Shown: in pieces, positions 35,007 to 43,327 of the stretch
How positions within the stretch are numbered: the stretch's first letter is position 1
How the letters are laid out: the number at the start of each line of letters is the position of its first letter
Assembly (NCBI GenBank): GCA_900541205.1
Contig: UQIV01000007.1
Coordinates: 1 to 64,000 of the forward strand
Direction: 5' to 3'
DNA length: 64,000 nucleotides
Origin: an uncultured Collinsella sp.
GTDB taxonomy: Bacteria > Actinomycetota > Coriobacteriia > Coriobacteriales > Coriobacteriaceae
Notes under the pieces: model-generated
Told to the model about the DNA's origin: nothing
The model's database searches: none
What the model saw: the letters and a program-made list of their open reading frames with translations, nothing else
Made by a program: the position numbers and the translations under genes

Positions 35007-36419
35007 ATGACCAAGAACCGCACCGAGGTCGCGGACATCGACCGCAGCCTCTACGACTTCACCTATGGCGAGGAGGGATTCGAGCGCCTCGACGCCGGCA
35101 TCACGCCCGACATCGTGCGCGAGATTAGCGCCAAGAAGGACGAGCCGCAGTGGATGCTCGACCTGCGCTTAAAGTCCCTCGAGATCTTCAACCGCTTCCC
35201 GGATCCGACGTGGGGCCCCTCCATCGAGGGCCTGGACATGGACAACATCGTCACCTACGTCAAGCCCAACACCGACCAAAAGCACGACTGGGAGTCGGTG
35301 CCTGACGACATCAAGAACACCTTTGAGCGCTTGGGCATCCCCGACGCTGAGCGTAGCTACCTGGCGGGCGTCGGCGCGCAGTACGACTCCGAGCTGGTCT
35401 ACCACAACATGCAGGACACGGCGTCCAAGATGGGCATCGTCTACTCCGGCATTGAGGAGGCCCTACACGACCCGCAGTGGGAGCCGCTCATCCACGAGAA
35501 GTTTATGACGCTCATCCCGCCCACCGACCACAAGTTTGCGGCCCTGCACGGCGCCGTGTGGTCGGGCGGCTCGTTTGTCTACGTGCCCAAGGGCACCAAG
35601 CTCGATTTTCCGCTGCAGAGCTACTTCCGTCTCAACGCCAAGGGCGCCGGTCAGTTTGAGCACACGCTCATCATCGTCGAGGACGATGCCGACCTGCACT
35701 TTATCGAGGGTTGCTCCGCGCCCAAGTACAACGTGGCAAACCTCCACGCCGGCGCCGTCGAGCTCTTTGTGGGCAAGCGTGCGCACCTGCGCTACTCGAC
35801 CATCGAGAACTGGTCCAAGAACATGTACAACCTCAACACCAAGCGTGCGCGCGTGGACGAGGACGGCGACATCGAGTGGATCAGCGGCTCCTTCGGCAGC
35901 CACGTGGGCTACCTCTACCCCATGAGCGTGCTCAACGGCCGCCGCGCCCGGTCGAGCTTTACCGGCATCACCTTTGCCGGCGCCGGTCAGAACCTCGATA
36001 CCGGCTGCAAGGTCGTGCTCAACGCGCCTGAGACCTCGGCAACGGTCGAGACCAAGGGTATCTCCAAGAGCGGCGGCATCCAGACGTTCCGCAGCTCCAT
36101 CGTGGCCACGCCCAAGGCCGAGGGCTCCAAGGCAACCGTGAGCTGCCAGTCGCTGATGCTCGACGACCAGAGTCGCTCCGACACTATTCCGGCCATGGAC
36201 ATCCGCGCCAAGAACGTCGACATCGGCCACGAGGCCACCATCGGACGTATCGGCGACGACAAGGTGTTCTACCTGATGAGCCGCGGTATCTCGGAGGAAG
36301 AGGCCCGTACCATGATCGTCAACGGCTTTGCCAACCCGGTCTCCAAGGAGCTGCCGCTGGAGTACGCCGTCGAGATGAACAACCTGATCAAGCTCGAGAT
36401 GGAAGGAGCGATCGGATAA
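35007..36419 (+). CDS. sufB: Fe-S cluster assembly protein SufB
   Basis: A 470-residue scaffold subunit. Recognisable blocks are RSYLAGVGAQYDSELVYHNMQ, GTKLDFPLQSYFRLN, FIEGCSAPKYNVANLHAGAVEL and the C-terminal DNKVFYLMSRGISEEEAR-type segment. SufB pairs with SufD and SufC and holds the nascent cluster. Its ATG lies 12 bases after the sufC stop, and its own stop overlaps the sufD start (ATGA at 36419), suggesting coupled translation. Length and order are standard for the SUF system. Confidence 0.97.
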   Translation: MTKNRTEVADIDRSLYDFTYGEEGFERLDAGITPDIVREISAKKDEPQWMLDLRLKSLEIFNRFPDPTWGPSIEGLDMDNIVTYVKPNTDQKHDWESVPDDIKNTFERLGIPDAERSYLAGVGAQYDSELVYHNMQDTASKMGIVYSGIEEALHDPQWEPLIHEKFMTLIPPTDHKFAALHGAVWSGGSFVYVPKGTKLDFPLQSYFRLNAKGAGQFEHTLIIVEDDADLHFIEGCSAPKYNVANLHAGAVELFVGKRAHLRYSTIENWSKNMYNLNTKRARVDEDGDIEWISGSFGSHVGYLYPMSVLNGRRARSSFTGITFAGAGQNLDTGCKVVLNAPETSATVETKGISKSGGIQTFRSSIVATPKAEGSKATVSCQSLMLDDQSRSDTIPAMDIRAKNVDIGHEATIGRIGDDKVFYLMSRGISEEEARTMIVNGFANPVSKELPLEYAVEMNNLIKLEMEGAIG

Positions 36420-37690
36420 TGAAACAGGAAACCAACACCGCTGCTACCACCCTTGAGCAGGTCAATGCGATGCCGGCTGCAACTTGGGGCTGGCTCAAGA
36501 TGAACCAGACCAAGCTCGAGTTCTCTGACGAGCTTGCCGCCGCTCCCACCGAGGCCGTTGAGGTCGAGGGCTTGGACGAGCAGTTTACTGGCGTGGCAGA
36601 CGCGTTCGAAGCCGCCATGGACGCCCTGGCCGAGCGCTTCCCCGAGCGCCGCGCCTCCGCCCCCGGTGATGCAGCCGACCGCGCCCGCATCACGCCCGAG
36701 ACCGAGCTCGACGTGCCCGCCACCTCCATCTACCAGGCCGGTGCCATCAAGCTCGAGGAGGAGCTCTCCCCTGCTGAAGCCTTCGAGACCGGCATGGGTG
36801 AGGCTGCCTACGCCTACTTGGCCGAGCACGCTACCAAGCGCGTCGTCATCGATGTGCCCGCATACAAGCACGCCACGGTTACCGTGCGCGTGAGTGGCGT
36901 CGACACTGCCGCGGCCATCGCCGCCATCGATGTCGTCGCCCGTCCGCAGGCAACGCTCGACCTGTGCATAGCCCTGGACTCCCCCGTTGCCGGCCAAGGC
37001 GTCGTGGGCTCCGTGCTACGCGTGTGCGCCCACGAGTACGCCACCGTCAACGTGACCTGCACACAGACGCTCGACGATAGCTGGATCGCGCTCGACGACA
37101 CCGGCCTGTTCCTGGACGAGGGCGCGCGCGTCAACGTGCAGCACACCGTCCTGGGTGCCGGCGCCAGCGCCACCGGCCTTGCCGGCGACCTGCTGGGCGA
37201 TACCGCCAAGGTCACCATCGATACTGACTATCTGGGCGCCCGCGAGCAGGTGCGCGACTTTAACTACGAGCTGCGCCACCGCGGCCGCAAGACCGAGTGC
37301 GAGATCGACGCCAACGGCGTGCTGGCCGGCACGTCCAAGAAGGTCTACCGCGGCACCATCGACCTCGTGCACGGCTGCAAGGGCGCAACCGGCACCGAGC
37401 GCGAAACCGTGCTGCTCGCCAACAAGGGCGTCGACAACAAGACCGTTCCCGTCATTCTCTGCGACGAGGACGACGTCGCCGGCAACCACGGCGCCACGAT
37501 CGGCCACGTCCGCGACGAGCAACTGTTCTATCTCGCCTGCCGCGGCCTTGACCAAAACGCCGCCGAGGACCTGTTCATTCGCGCCAAGCTGGAGGACGCC
37601 GCGCTTTCCGCCACCGACGAGCGCACCCGCGCAGCCGTCGTCCGCTTGGGCAACAACCTGATCGACAACTTTGAAGAGGAGCTCGCATGA
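36419..37690 (+). CDS. sufD: Fe-S cluster assembly protein SufD
   Basis: A 423-residue SufB/SufD-family protein with the right-handed beta-helix region (FLDEGARVNVQHTVLGAGAS..., TKVTIDTDYLG), FNYELRHRGRKTECEIDANGVLAGTSKKVYRGTID, and DNKTVPVILCDEDDVAGNHGATIGHVRDEQLFYL. The N-terminal ~100 residues are more divergent. It forms the SufBCD complex. It overlaps sufB at its start and sufS at its end (ATGA at 37687), so the five suf genes are very likely one transcript. Confidence 0.95.
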   Translation: MKQETNTAATTLEQVNAMPAATWGWLKMNQTKLEFSDELAAAPTEAVEVEGLDEQFTGVADAFEAAMDALAERFPERRASAPGDAADRARITPETELDVPATSIYQAGAIKLEEELSPAEAFETGMGEAAYAYLAEHATKRVVIDVPAYKHATVTVRVSGVDTAAAIAAIDVVARPQATLDLCIALDSPVAGQGVVGSVLRVCAHEYATVNVTCTQTLDDSWIALDDTGLFLDEGARVNVQHTVLGAGASATGLAGDLLGDTAKVTIDTDYLGAREQVRDFNYELRHRGRKTECEIDANGVLAGTSKKVYRGTIDLVHGCKGATGTERETVLLANKGVDNKTVPVILCDEDDVAGNHGATIGHVRDEQLFYLACRGLDQNAAEDLFIRAKLEDAALSATDERTRAAVVRLGNNLIDNFEEELA

Positions 37691-39012
37691 TCGACACCGA
37701 GCACGTTAAATGCGACACCTGTACTGCCCCCGAGCCCATGGAGCTCGACGCCAGCGACGAGGCTTCGCGCGGCTGGCCCACCGTGGACATCGAGACCAAC
37801 CCCTACAAGGCGCAGTTCCCGCTGTTTCAGCAGCACCCCGAGATCGCCTTCCTCGATAGCGCCGCCACTGCGCAGCGCCCCGCCCGCGTGCTTGACGCCG
37901 AACGCGACTTCTACCAGCGCATGAACGCCAACCCGCTGCGCGGCCTGTACTCGCTGTCCGTCGAGGCCACCGATGCCATCGCGAAGGTGCGTCAGCAGAT
38001 CGCTGACGTCATCGGCGCTCCCCAGGCCAACGAGGTCGTCTTCACCCGCAACACGAGCGAGTCGCTCAACCTGGTCGCCAAGAGCTTTGCGCCAACGGTG
38101 CTCGAGCCCGGTGACGAGGTCGTCATTACCATCATGGAGCACCACTCCAACCTGATCCCGTGGCAGCAGGTCTGCCGCGAGACCGGCGCCAAGCTCGTCT
38201 ACCTCTACCCCACCAAGACCGGCCAGCTCACCACCGAGGAGGTTCTTGCCAAGGTTGGTCCCAAGACCAAGATTCTGGCCGTGGGTCAGGTTTCTAACGT
38301 GCTGGGCGTCGAGAACCCGGTCAAGAACCTCGGCAAGCTCGTGCACAAGTACGGCGGCTACCTGGTCGTCGACGGTGCGCAGTCGCTGCCGCACATGCCG
38401 GTCGATGTGGCCGACCTGGGCGCCGACTTCTTTGCCTTTAGCGCGCACAAGGCCATGGGCCCCATGGGCATCGGCGTGCTGTGGGGAAAGATGGACCTGC
38501 TCAACGCCATGCCGCCCATGCTCACCGGCGGCGAAATGATCGATTCGGTCACCGAGCAGGACGCCGTCTGGGCGCCCGTCCCCGAGAAATTCGAGGCCGG
38601 CACGCAGGACGCCGCCGGCATCTTCGCCACGGGTGCGGCACTCGACTACCTGGTCAACACCGTGGGTTACGAGAACATCCAGGCCCGCGAGCAGGCACTC
38701 GTCCACTACCTGATGGGCGAACTCATGCAGCTCGACTTTGTCCAGATCATCGGCTCCATCTATTGGGACAACCACCACGGCGTTGTGAGCTTTAACGTCA
38801 AGGGCATCCACCCGCACGACGTCGCGAGCATCATGGACATGGACGGCGTCTGCATCCGCGCCGGCCACCACTGCGCGCAGCCGCTGCTTACCTGGCTGGG
38901 CGTCGAGAACCTTGCCTGCTGCCGCGCCAGCGTGGCCTTCTACAACGACAAGGCCGACATCGACAAGTTCATCGCCGGCCTGCATCACGTTTGGAGCACG
39001 TTCAATGGGTAA
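37687..39012 (+). CDS. sufS: Cysteine desulfurase SufS
   Basis: A 441-residue PLP enzyme that takes sulfur from cysteine for Fe-S assembly. It has the PLP lysine in FFAFSAHKAMGPMGIG, VFTRNTSESLNLVAKSF, and the catalytic Cys loop VCIRAGHHCAQPLL. The N-terminal ~35 residues form an extension before the usual start (YKAQFPLFQQHPEIAFLDSAA). Its start overlaps the sufD stop and its end overlaps sufU by 8 bases. SufS with SufU as sulfur acceptor is the pairing of Gram-positive bacteria. Confidence 0.97.
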   Translation: MIDTEHVKCDTCTAPEPMELDASDEASRGWPTVDIETNPYKAQFPLFQQHPEIAFLDSAATAQRPARVLDAERDFYQRMNANPLRGLYSLSVEATDAIAKVRQQIADVIGAPQANEVVFTRNTSESLNLVAKSFAPTVLEPGDEVVITIMEHHSNLIPWQQVCRETGAKLVYLYPTKTGQLTTEEVLAKVGPKTKILAVGQVSNVLGVENPVKNLGKLVHKYGGYLVVDGAQSLPHMPVDVADLGADFFAFSAHKAMGPMGIGVLWGKMDLLNAMPPMLTGGEMIDSVTEQDAVWAPVPEKFEAGTQDAAGIFATGAALDYLVNTVGYENIQAREQALVHYLMGELMQLDFVQIIGSIYWDNHHGVVSFNVKGIHPHDVASIMDMDGVCIRAGHHCAQPLLTWLGVENLACCRASVAFYNDKADIDKFIAGLHHVWSTFNG

Positions 39013-39439
39013 TCTATACACCTCCACAACGTTTATGGAGCACAACTCGCACCCCGACTATAAGTACGAGATGGATGCCCCCACACACGAGCACGACGGC
39101 ATCAACCCCAGCTGCGGTGACGAGCTCACCTTGCAGCTGCGCGTCGAGAACGGCGTGATCGAGGAGGCCTCCTTTACCGGCCACGGCTGCGCCATCAGTC
39201 AGGCCAGTGCCGACATCATGGCCGACCTCATCACCGGCGAGACCGTCGAGGAAGCTCACCGCCTGGCAGAGCTCTTCCTCGCCATGATACGTGGCGAGAA
39301 GCTCTCCGAGGAGGATCTGGAAGACCTGGATGAGGCCGCCCAGCTCCAGGACATCTCGCACATGCCCGCCCGCGTCAAGTGCGCCGAGCTCGCCTGGCGC
39401 ACCCTCGACGGCATGCTCGAGGGACAAGCTAACCAGTAG
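39005..39439 (+). CDS. sufU: SufU sulfur-transfer/scaffold protein
   Basis: A 144-residue SufU: INPSCGDELTLQL (first Cys), GHGCAISQASADIM (second Cys) and RVKCAELAW (third Cys), all with an Asp next to the first, the zinc site of SufU. It accepts persulfide sulfur from SufS. I start at ATG 39005 (MGNLYTSTTF) because the family begins here; a longer reading overlaps sufS by 100 bases. Last gene of the operon, followed by a hairpin terminator. Confidence 0.94.
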   Translation: MGNLYTSTTFMEHNSHPDYKYEMDAPTHEHDGINPSCGDELTLQLRVENGVIEEASFTGHGCAISQASADIMADLITGETVEEAHRLAELFLAMIRGEKLSEEDLEDLDEAAQLQDISHMPARVKCAELAWRTLDGMLEGQANQ

Positions 39440-39471
39440 CGTATGCTCCGAATCCAAGGTTTTTGATTGCC

Positions 39472-39501
39472 GAGCCGCCCGATACGGGCGGCTCTGTTTT
39501 T
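39472..39501 (+). terminator. Terminator of the suf operon
   Basis: Ten-base perfect arms (39472-39481 and 39485-39494) with a 3-base loop, then TGTTTTTCC, 32 bases after the sufU stop. Confidence 0.9.
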
Positions 39502-40097
39502 CCTAATGAGCACGAACACACAAAATCAGCGCGTCCGGCGCCCCGTCTGTCATTTACCACGCAGCAGACGCGAACACGGGCGTTTTCCACAGCACCAAAG
39601 GCCTGCGGCAGGGCCCCGGACCCGCCAAGCAAAACGCCAAGTCCCGTTCTGCTGAGCTCCGACTCGCTTCGCGCCTACAGCAGAAGGGTCCCATAGGATG
39701 CGGCGTGCATTTTTGCGAGTATTCAGCACGCCAAGCTGTATGTATACGCATCGAAAGCGTTAATCAACGTCTCCAGGTGCATATATATTGTGTTTTAGAG
39801 CAAGCATCGCGGTCTCAGGGATCACATACATGCGCTTCGGAGGCGCATCGGAAGGCATAAATAGCTTCGGAACCCGTATGTTGCAAGATTGCGGCAGTGC
39901 CGACAGCACCACGATGCTGAAAACTCCGTTTTTTGCACGGCGCAGACGGGGGTAGGCACGGGCAAACCCGGACTGAGCTGTTATTTTATGCAAGATGACG
40001 ATTGTTCTATGCATATTAAGAAGTGCAGTTACCGTACCAAGCTTTTGAACGCTGGTTGCGGCGTATGAACGACCCCAGCTGCGGTGAACAGGCGACC
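39502..40097. other. Intergenic region with a possible NifU/SufU-like remnant
   Basis: About 600 bases without an intact gene. At about 40060-40105 the plus strand encodes RRMNDPSCGEQATLHHV, which resembles the NPSCGDxxTLQL motif of SufU (the same DNA pattern occurs at 39107). The remainder (39502-40050) shows only short ORFs in several frames and I recognise nothing. The fragment may be chance or a decayed paralogue. Confidence 0.35.
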
Positions 40098-40910
40098 TTA
40101 CATCACGTTTCCGCCAGCCCGCATCGCCGTTCGCGCGCGGGCGCGCACGATACGAGAGACGGTACTTTTGCCAATCCCGGTATACCGCTCAATCTGGCGC
40201 ACCGTAAAGCCGGCATTGTTCAATCCAACAATAACGGTATCGCGCTGCGCCGGCGGTGCAGTTTTAACCCCATTGAGCGGAACCCCGAGGCTCTTCGCCA
40301 TCTTGTCGGCAAAGGCGTGGCGTTCCCACTCTGTCTCTTTCATATCGCACAGCGCCGGCTCGCTACCGTCGGGCGTCGAAAGCGAATAGGCAGCAAAGGC
40401 CTCGGCAGAGCCAAAAAGCTCAAGCACGCAAGAAGGATCGCAAAATCCCCTCGTGGCATCTGCCGCATCACCGTCGTAAGCGCGTAGATGTTCCGGAAAG
40501 CTGCTCCAGGGATAACGCTCGATTAGGCCAACGCCCGCCTCCTGCGGATCGACGTGTACGGAGCGAATAGCCTCCATCACCTGCCAGTCGGTATCGAGCG
40601 AGCGCCGGTCAAAACGGTTCTGGAACAGATGGCCTGTGCGCCCCGTGCGTTTATTGAACCGCCGCGCGTACGTCAAAAGCAGCCGGTGCATCGCCGCGCT
40701 CATCCTGTCCTCGTAATCTGCAAGCACCAAATGCACGTGATTGCCCATAAGGCACCAGGCGATAACCGTCACACCCTCCTCGCGGCAGCACGCGCGCATC
40801 AGCTCCAAAAACTCCCACCGGTCTTCATCGCCCTCAAAGATGAGCTGCTTGCCCGTACCGCGGGCACAGACATGGTAAAAGCCGGTAACCGTTCTCCAAA
40901 CGCGCTGCAT
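40098..40910 (-). mobile_element. REP-associated tyrosine transposase-like (RAYT) protein
   Basis: A 270-residue HUH (Y1) transposase of the IS200/RAYT type: MQRVWRTVTGFYHVCARGTG, the HUH motif MGNHVHLVLAD, and a tyrosine region in ALLLTYARRFNKRTGR. The C-terminal ~70 residues carry a helix-turn-helix (GLNNAGFTVRQIERYTGIGKSTVSRIV), a RAYT-family addition that can bind REP sequences. The start at 40910 has GGGAG at good spacing; longer readings are not supported. It sits alone between the suf region and a NifU-like gene with no terminal repeats seen, as expected for a domesticated RAYT. Confidence 0.88.
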
Positions 40911-41313
40911 GGCGCTCCCTTCGCCGGGATCTGCTTGCCATCCAATACAGCACGATTGAAGCGTGCCATCAAAACATTCACGCAAAACAATTCGCTCGCG
41001 CGGCCAAAGGCAGTAAACAGGCGGCGAACGGCACCGTTGCAACAGGTCAACCCCTGCAACGCATACAAGAGCTGCCCAAAAGCTTGCCCAAGACGGACCC
41101 CCTCTACGGAAGTTCGCGACCACAGAACATAGAGTTAAACCGTTTCAATTAAAACTTCCGGACTTCTCGCTACGAAAACTGAGCCGTTCGCCGAATATTC
41201 CGTGCATTTCGCGGTATTATAGGGGCTGCATGTCATGTCCCTTTCGAAGGGTCGCCCGGCAATCGCCAGCCACGACCCCCAGACGGGACGCCAACACGAT
41301 AGAGAGGAGAGGC
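40911..41313. other. Intergenic region before the NifU-like gene
   Basis: No intact gene. The plus strand has TATTAT at 41215-41220, a possible -10 box, 94 bases before the ATG at 41314, without a convincing -35. A purine-rich ribosome site (agagaggaga) precedes the ATG. Confidence 0.4.
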
Positions 41314-42048
41314 ATGCAGTACTCACAGGAAGTGGAGAACATGTGCCCCGTTGCCAAGGGTGCATACCACGGCCCCGCACCCATCCCCGAGGAGGGCAAG
41401 TGGGTCCAGGCTAAGGAGATTTCCGACATCTCCGGTCTTACGCACGGTGTGGGTTGGTGCGCACCTCAGCAGGGCGCCTGCAAGCTCACGCTGAACGTCA
41501 AGGACGGCATCATCGAGGAGGCCCTCGTTGAGACCATCGGCTGCTCGGGCATGACCCACTCTGCCGCCATGGCTTCCGAGATCCTTCCCGGTAAGACCAT
41601 CCTCGAGGCCCTCAACACCGACCTCGTCTGCGACGCCATCAACGTTGCTATGCGCGAGATCTTCCTGCAGATCGTTTACGGCCGCAGCCAGACCGCGTTC
41701 TCCGAGGGCGGCCTGCCCGTGGGCGCCTCCCTCGACGACCTCGGCAAGGGCCTTCGCTCTCAGGTCGGCACCATGTTCGGCACCAAGGCCAAGGGCGCTC
41801 GTTACCTCGAGCTCGCTCAGGGCTACGTCACCCGCATGGCTCTCAACGACAAGAACGAGATCATCGCATTCGAGTTCCTGAACCTCGGCAAGTTCACCGA
41901 CGCCGTCAAGGCCGGCAAGACCCCCGAGGAGGCCATCGCTGGCGCTATGGGCCACTATGGTCAGTGGGAGAACGCTGCCAAGTACATCGACCCGCGCACC
42001 GACGAGGAGACTCACTCCGTCGCCAGCGTGTTCCCGGTTCACGAGTAG
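41314..42048 (+). CDS. NifU/IscU-like scaffold protein, partner of GGGtGRT
   Basis: A 244-residue protein with conserved Cys at NMCPVAKG, GWCAPQQGACKL and VETIGCSGMTHSAAMASEILPGK; the last is the SufU/IscU-like GCSxMTxSAxM segment. It has longer extensions than IscU and no zinc-type DPSC motif. The start at MQYSQEVENM (41314) follows a strong AGGAGAGG-type site; the 28-residue longer reading is unneeded. It ends 18 bases before a GGGtGRT gene, and this pair recurs in gut anaerobes. It probably provides iron-sulfur or metal handling for the partner, but the reaction is unknown. Confidence 0.82.
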   Translation: MQYSQEVENMCPVAKGAYHGPAPIPEEGKWVQAKEISDISGLTHGVGWCAPQQGACKLTLNVKDGIIEEALVETIGCSGMTHSAAMASEILPGKTILEALNTDLVCDAINVAMREIFLQIVYGRSQTAFSEGGLPVGASLDDLGKGLRSQVGTMFGTKAKGARYLELAQGYVTRMALNDKNEIIAFEFLNLGKFTDAVKAGKTPEEAIAGAMGHYGQWENAAKYIDPRTDEETHSVASVFPVHE

Positions 42049-42066
42049 AAAGGGAGGGAAATAACT

Positions 42067-43071
42067 ATGACTGTTACGTTCGAAGGTTACGAGCGCCGCG
42101 CTGACAAGATCAACAAGTGCCTCGCCGACAACGGCATCGCCTCCCTCGAGGAAGCTCTGCAGATCTGCACCGACAAGGGCTTCAACCCGCGTGAGATCGT
42201 CAACAACACCCAGTCCATCGCCTTCCAGAACGCCGAGTGGGCCTACACCCTCGGTTGTGCTCTCGCTGTCAAGCGTGGCGCCAAGTCCGCTTCTGAGGCT
42301 GCCGCCATCATCGGCGAGGGCATCCAGGCCTTCACCGTCCCCGGTTCCGTCGCCGAGGACCGCAAGGTCGGTCTGGGCCACGGCAACCTGGGCGCTATGC
42401 TGCTCTCCGACGACACCGAGTGCTTCGCCTTCCTGGCCGGTCACGAGTCCTTCGCTGCCGCTGAGGGCGCTATCGGCCTGGCTCTGAACGCCAACAAGGC
42501 TCGCAAGAAGCCGCTGCGCGTCATCCTCAACGGTCTGGGCAAGGACGCTGCTCAGATCATCGCCCGCATCAACGGCTTCACCTACGTGAAGACCCAGTTC
42601 GACTACTTCACGGGCGAACTCAAGGTCGTCGAGACCATCCCCTACTCCGATGGTCCCCGCGCCGCCGTCAACTGCTACGGCGCCGACGACGTCCGCGAGG
42701 GCGTTGCCATCATGTGGCACGAGAACGTCGACATCTCGATCACCGGTAACTCCACCAACCCCACGCGCTTCCAGCACCCCGTCGCTGGCACCTACAAGAA
42801 GGAGCGCCTCGAGGCTGGCAAGAAGTACTTCTCTGTCGCTTCTGGTGGCGGCACTGGCCGTACCCTGCACCCGGACAACATGGGCGCCGGCCCTGCCTCT
42901 TACGGCATGACCGACACCATGGGCCGCATGCACTCCGACGCCCAGTTCGCCGGTTCTTCCTCCGTGCCTGCGCACGTCGACATGATGGGTCTCATCGGCA
43001 TGGGCAACAACCCCATGGTCGGTGCCACCGTCGCCTGCGCTGTCGCCGTCGAGGAGGCCCTCAAGGCCTAA
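42067..43071 (+). CDS. GGGtGRT protein
   Basis: A 334-residue protein named for its SVASGGGTGRTLHPDNMGAGP motif near residue 265. Other conserved blocks are HGNLGAMLLSDDTECFAFLAGHESFAAAEGAIG and GSSSVPAHVDMMGLIGMGNNPMVGAT. No membrane segment. It belongs to a widespread gut-anaerobe family of unknown function whose gene is usually beside the NifU-like gene, as here (18-base gap). The codon use is strongly biased toward GC-rich, highly used codons, suggesting high expression. It ends at a clear terminator. Confidence 0.85.
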   Translation: MTVTFEGYERRADKINKCLADNGIASLEEALQICTDKGFNPREIVNNTQSIAFQNAEWAYTLGCALAVKRGAKSASEAAAIIGEGIQAFTVPGSVAEDRKVGLGHGNLGAMLLSDDTECFAFLAGHESFAAAEGAIGLALNANKARKKPLRVILNGLGKDAAQIIARINGFTYVKTQFDYFTGELKVVETIPYSDGPRAAVNCYGADDVREGVAIMWHENVDISITGNSTNPTRFQHPVAGTYKKERLEAGKKYFSVASGGGTGRTLHPDNMGAGPASYGMTDTMGRMHSDAQFAGSSSVPAHVDMMGLIGMGNNPMVGATVACAVAVEEALKA

Positions 43072-43106
43072 TCGCGCCCGCGCGATGCTCATATAGTTGA
43101 GCTTTG

Positions 43107-43140
43107 GAGCCGCTACCCACCCGGGTAGCGGCTCTTTTTG
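43107..43140 (+). terminator. Terminator after GGGtGRT
   Basis: Stem GAGCCGCTACCCA / GGGTAGCGGCTC with short loop, then TTTTTG, 35 bases after the stop at 43071. Confidence 0.93.
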
Positions 43141-43327
43141 TTTGCGCTGTCGCTGGGTAGCTAATGCCGATATATCAGTTGGGGAGAAATACAAGATGTG
43201 ATGAGATGGAGCGTCAGAGCGTCCATGACGCCCACCTGCCATATTTGCCCTTTACCGATTTGCCGGGTCTTTGCGGCCCCATTGCCGATCACCCGTGCGA
43301 CAATGCGCCGGACGAGAAAGGAATCCG

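Noticed and set aside
37528..39045. Long reverse-strand reading (505 residues) opposite sufS
   Set aside because: It mirrors the GC-rich sufS gene, has no recognisable fold, and the plus strand encodes a clear SufS.
41323..43242. Long reverse-strand reading (639 residues) opposite the NifU-like/GGGtGRT genes
   Set aside because: It is an antisense shadow of two highly biased genes and crosses the terminator at 43107.
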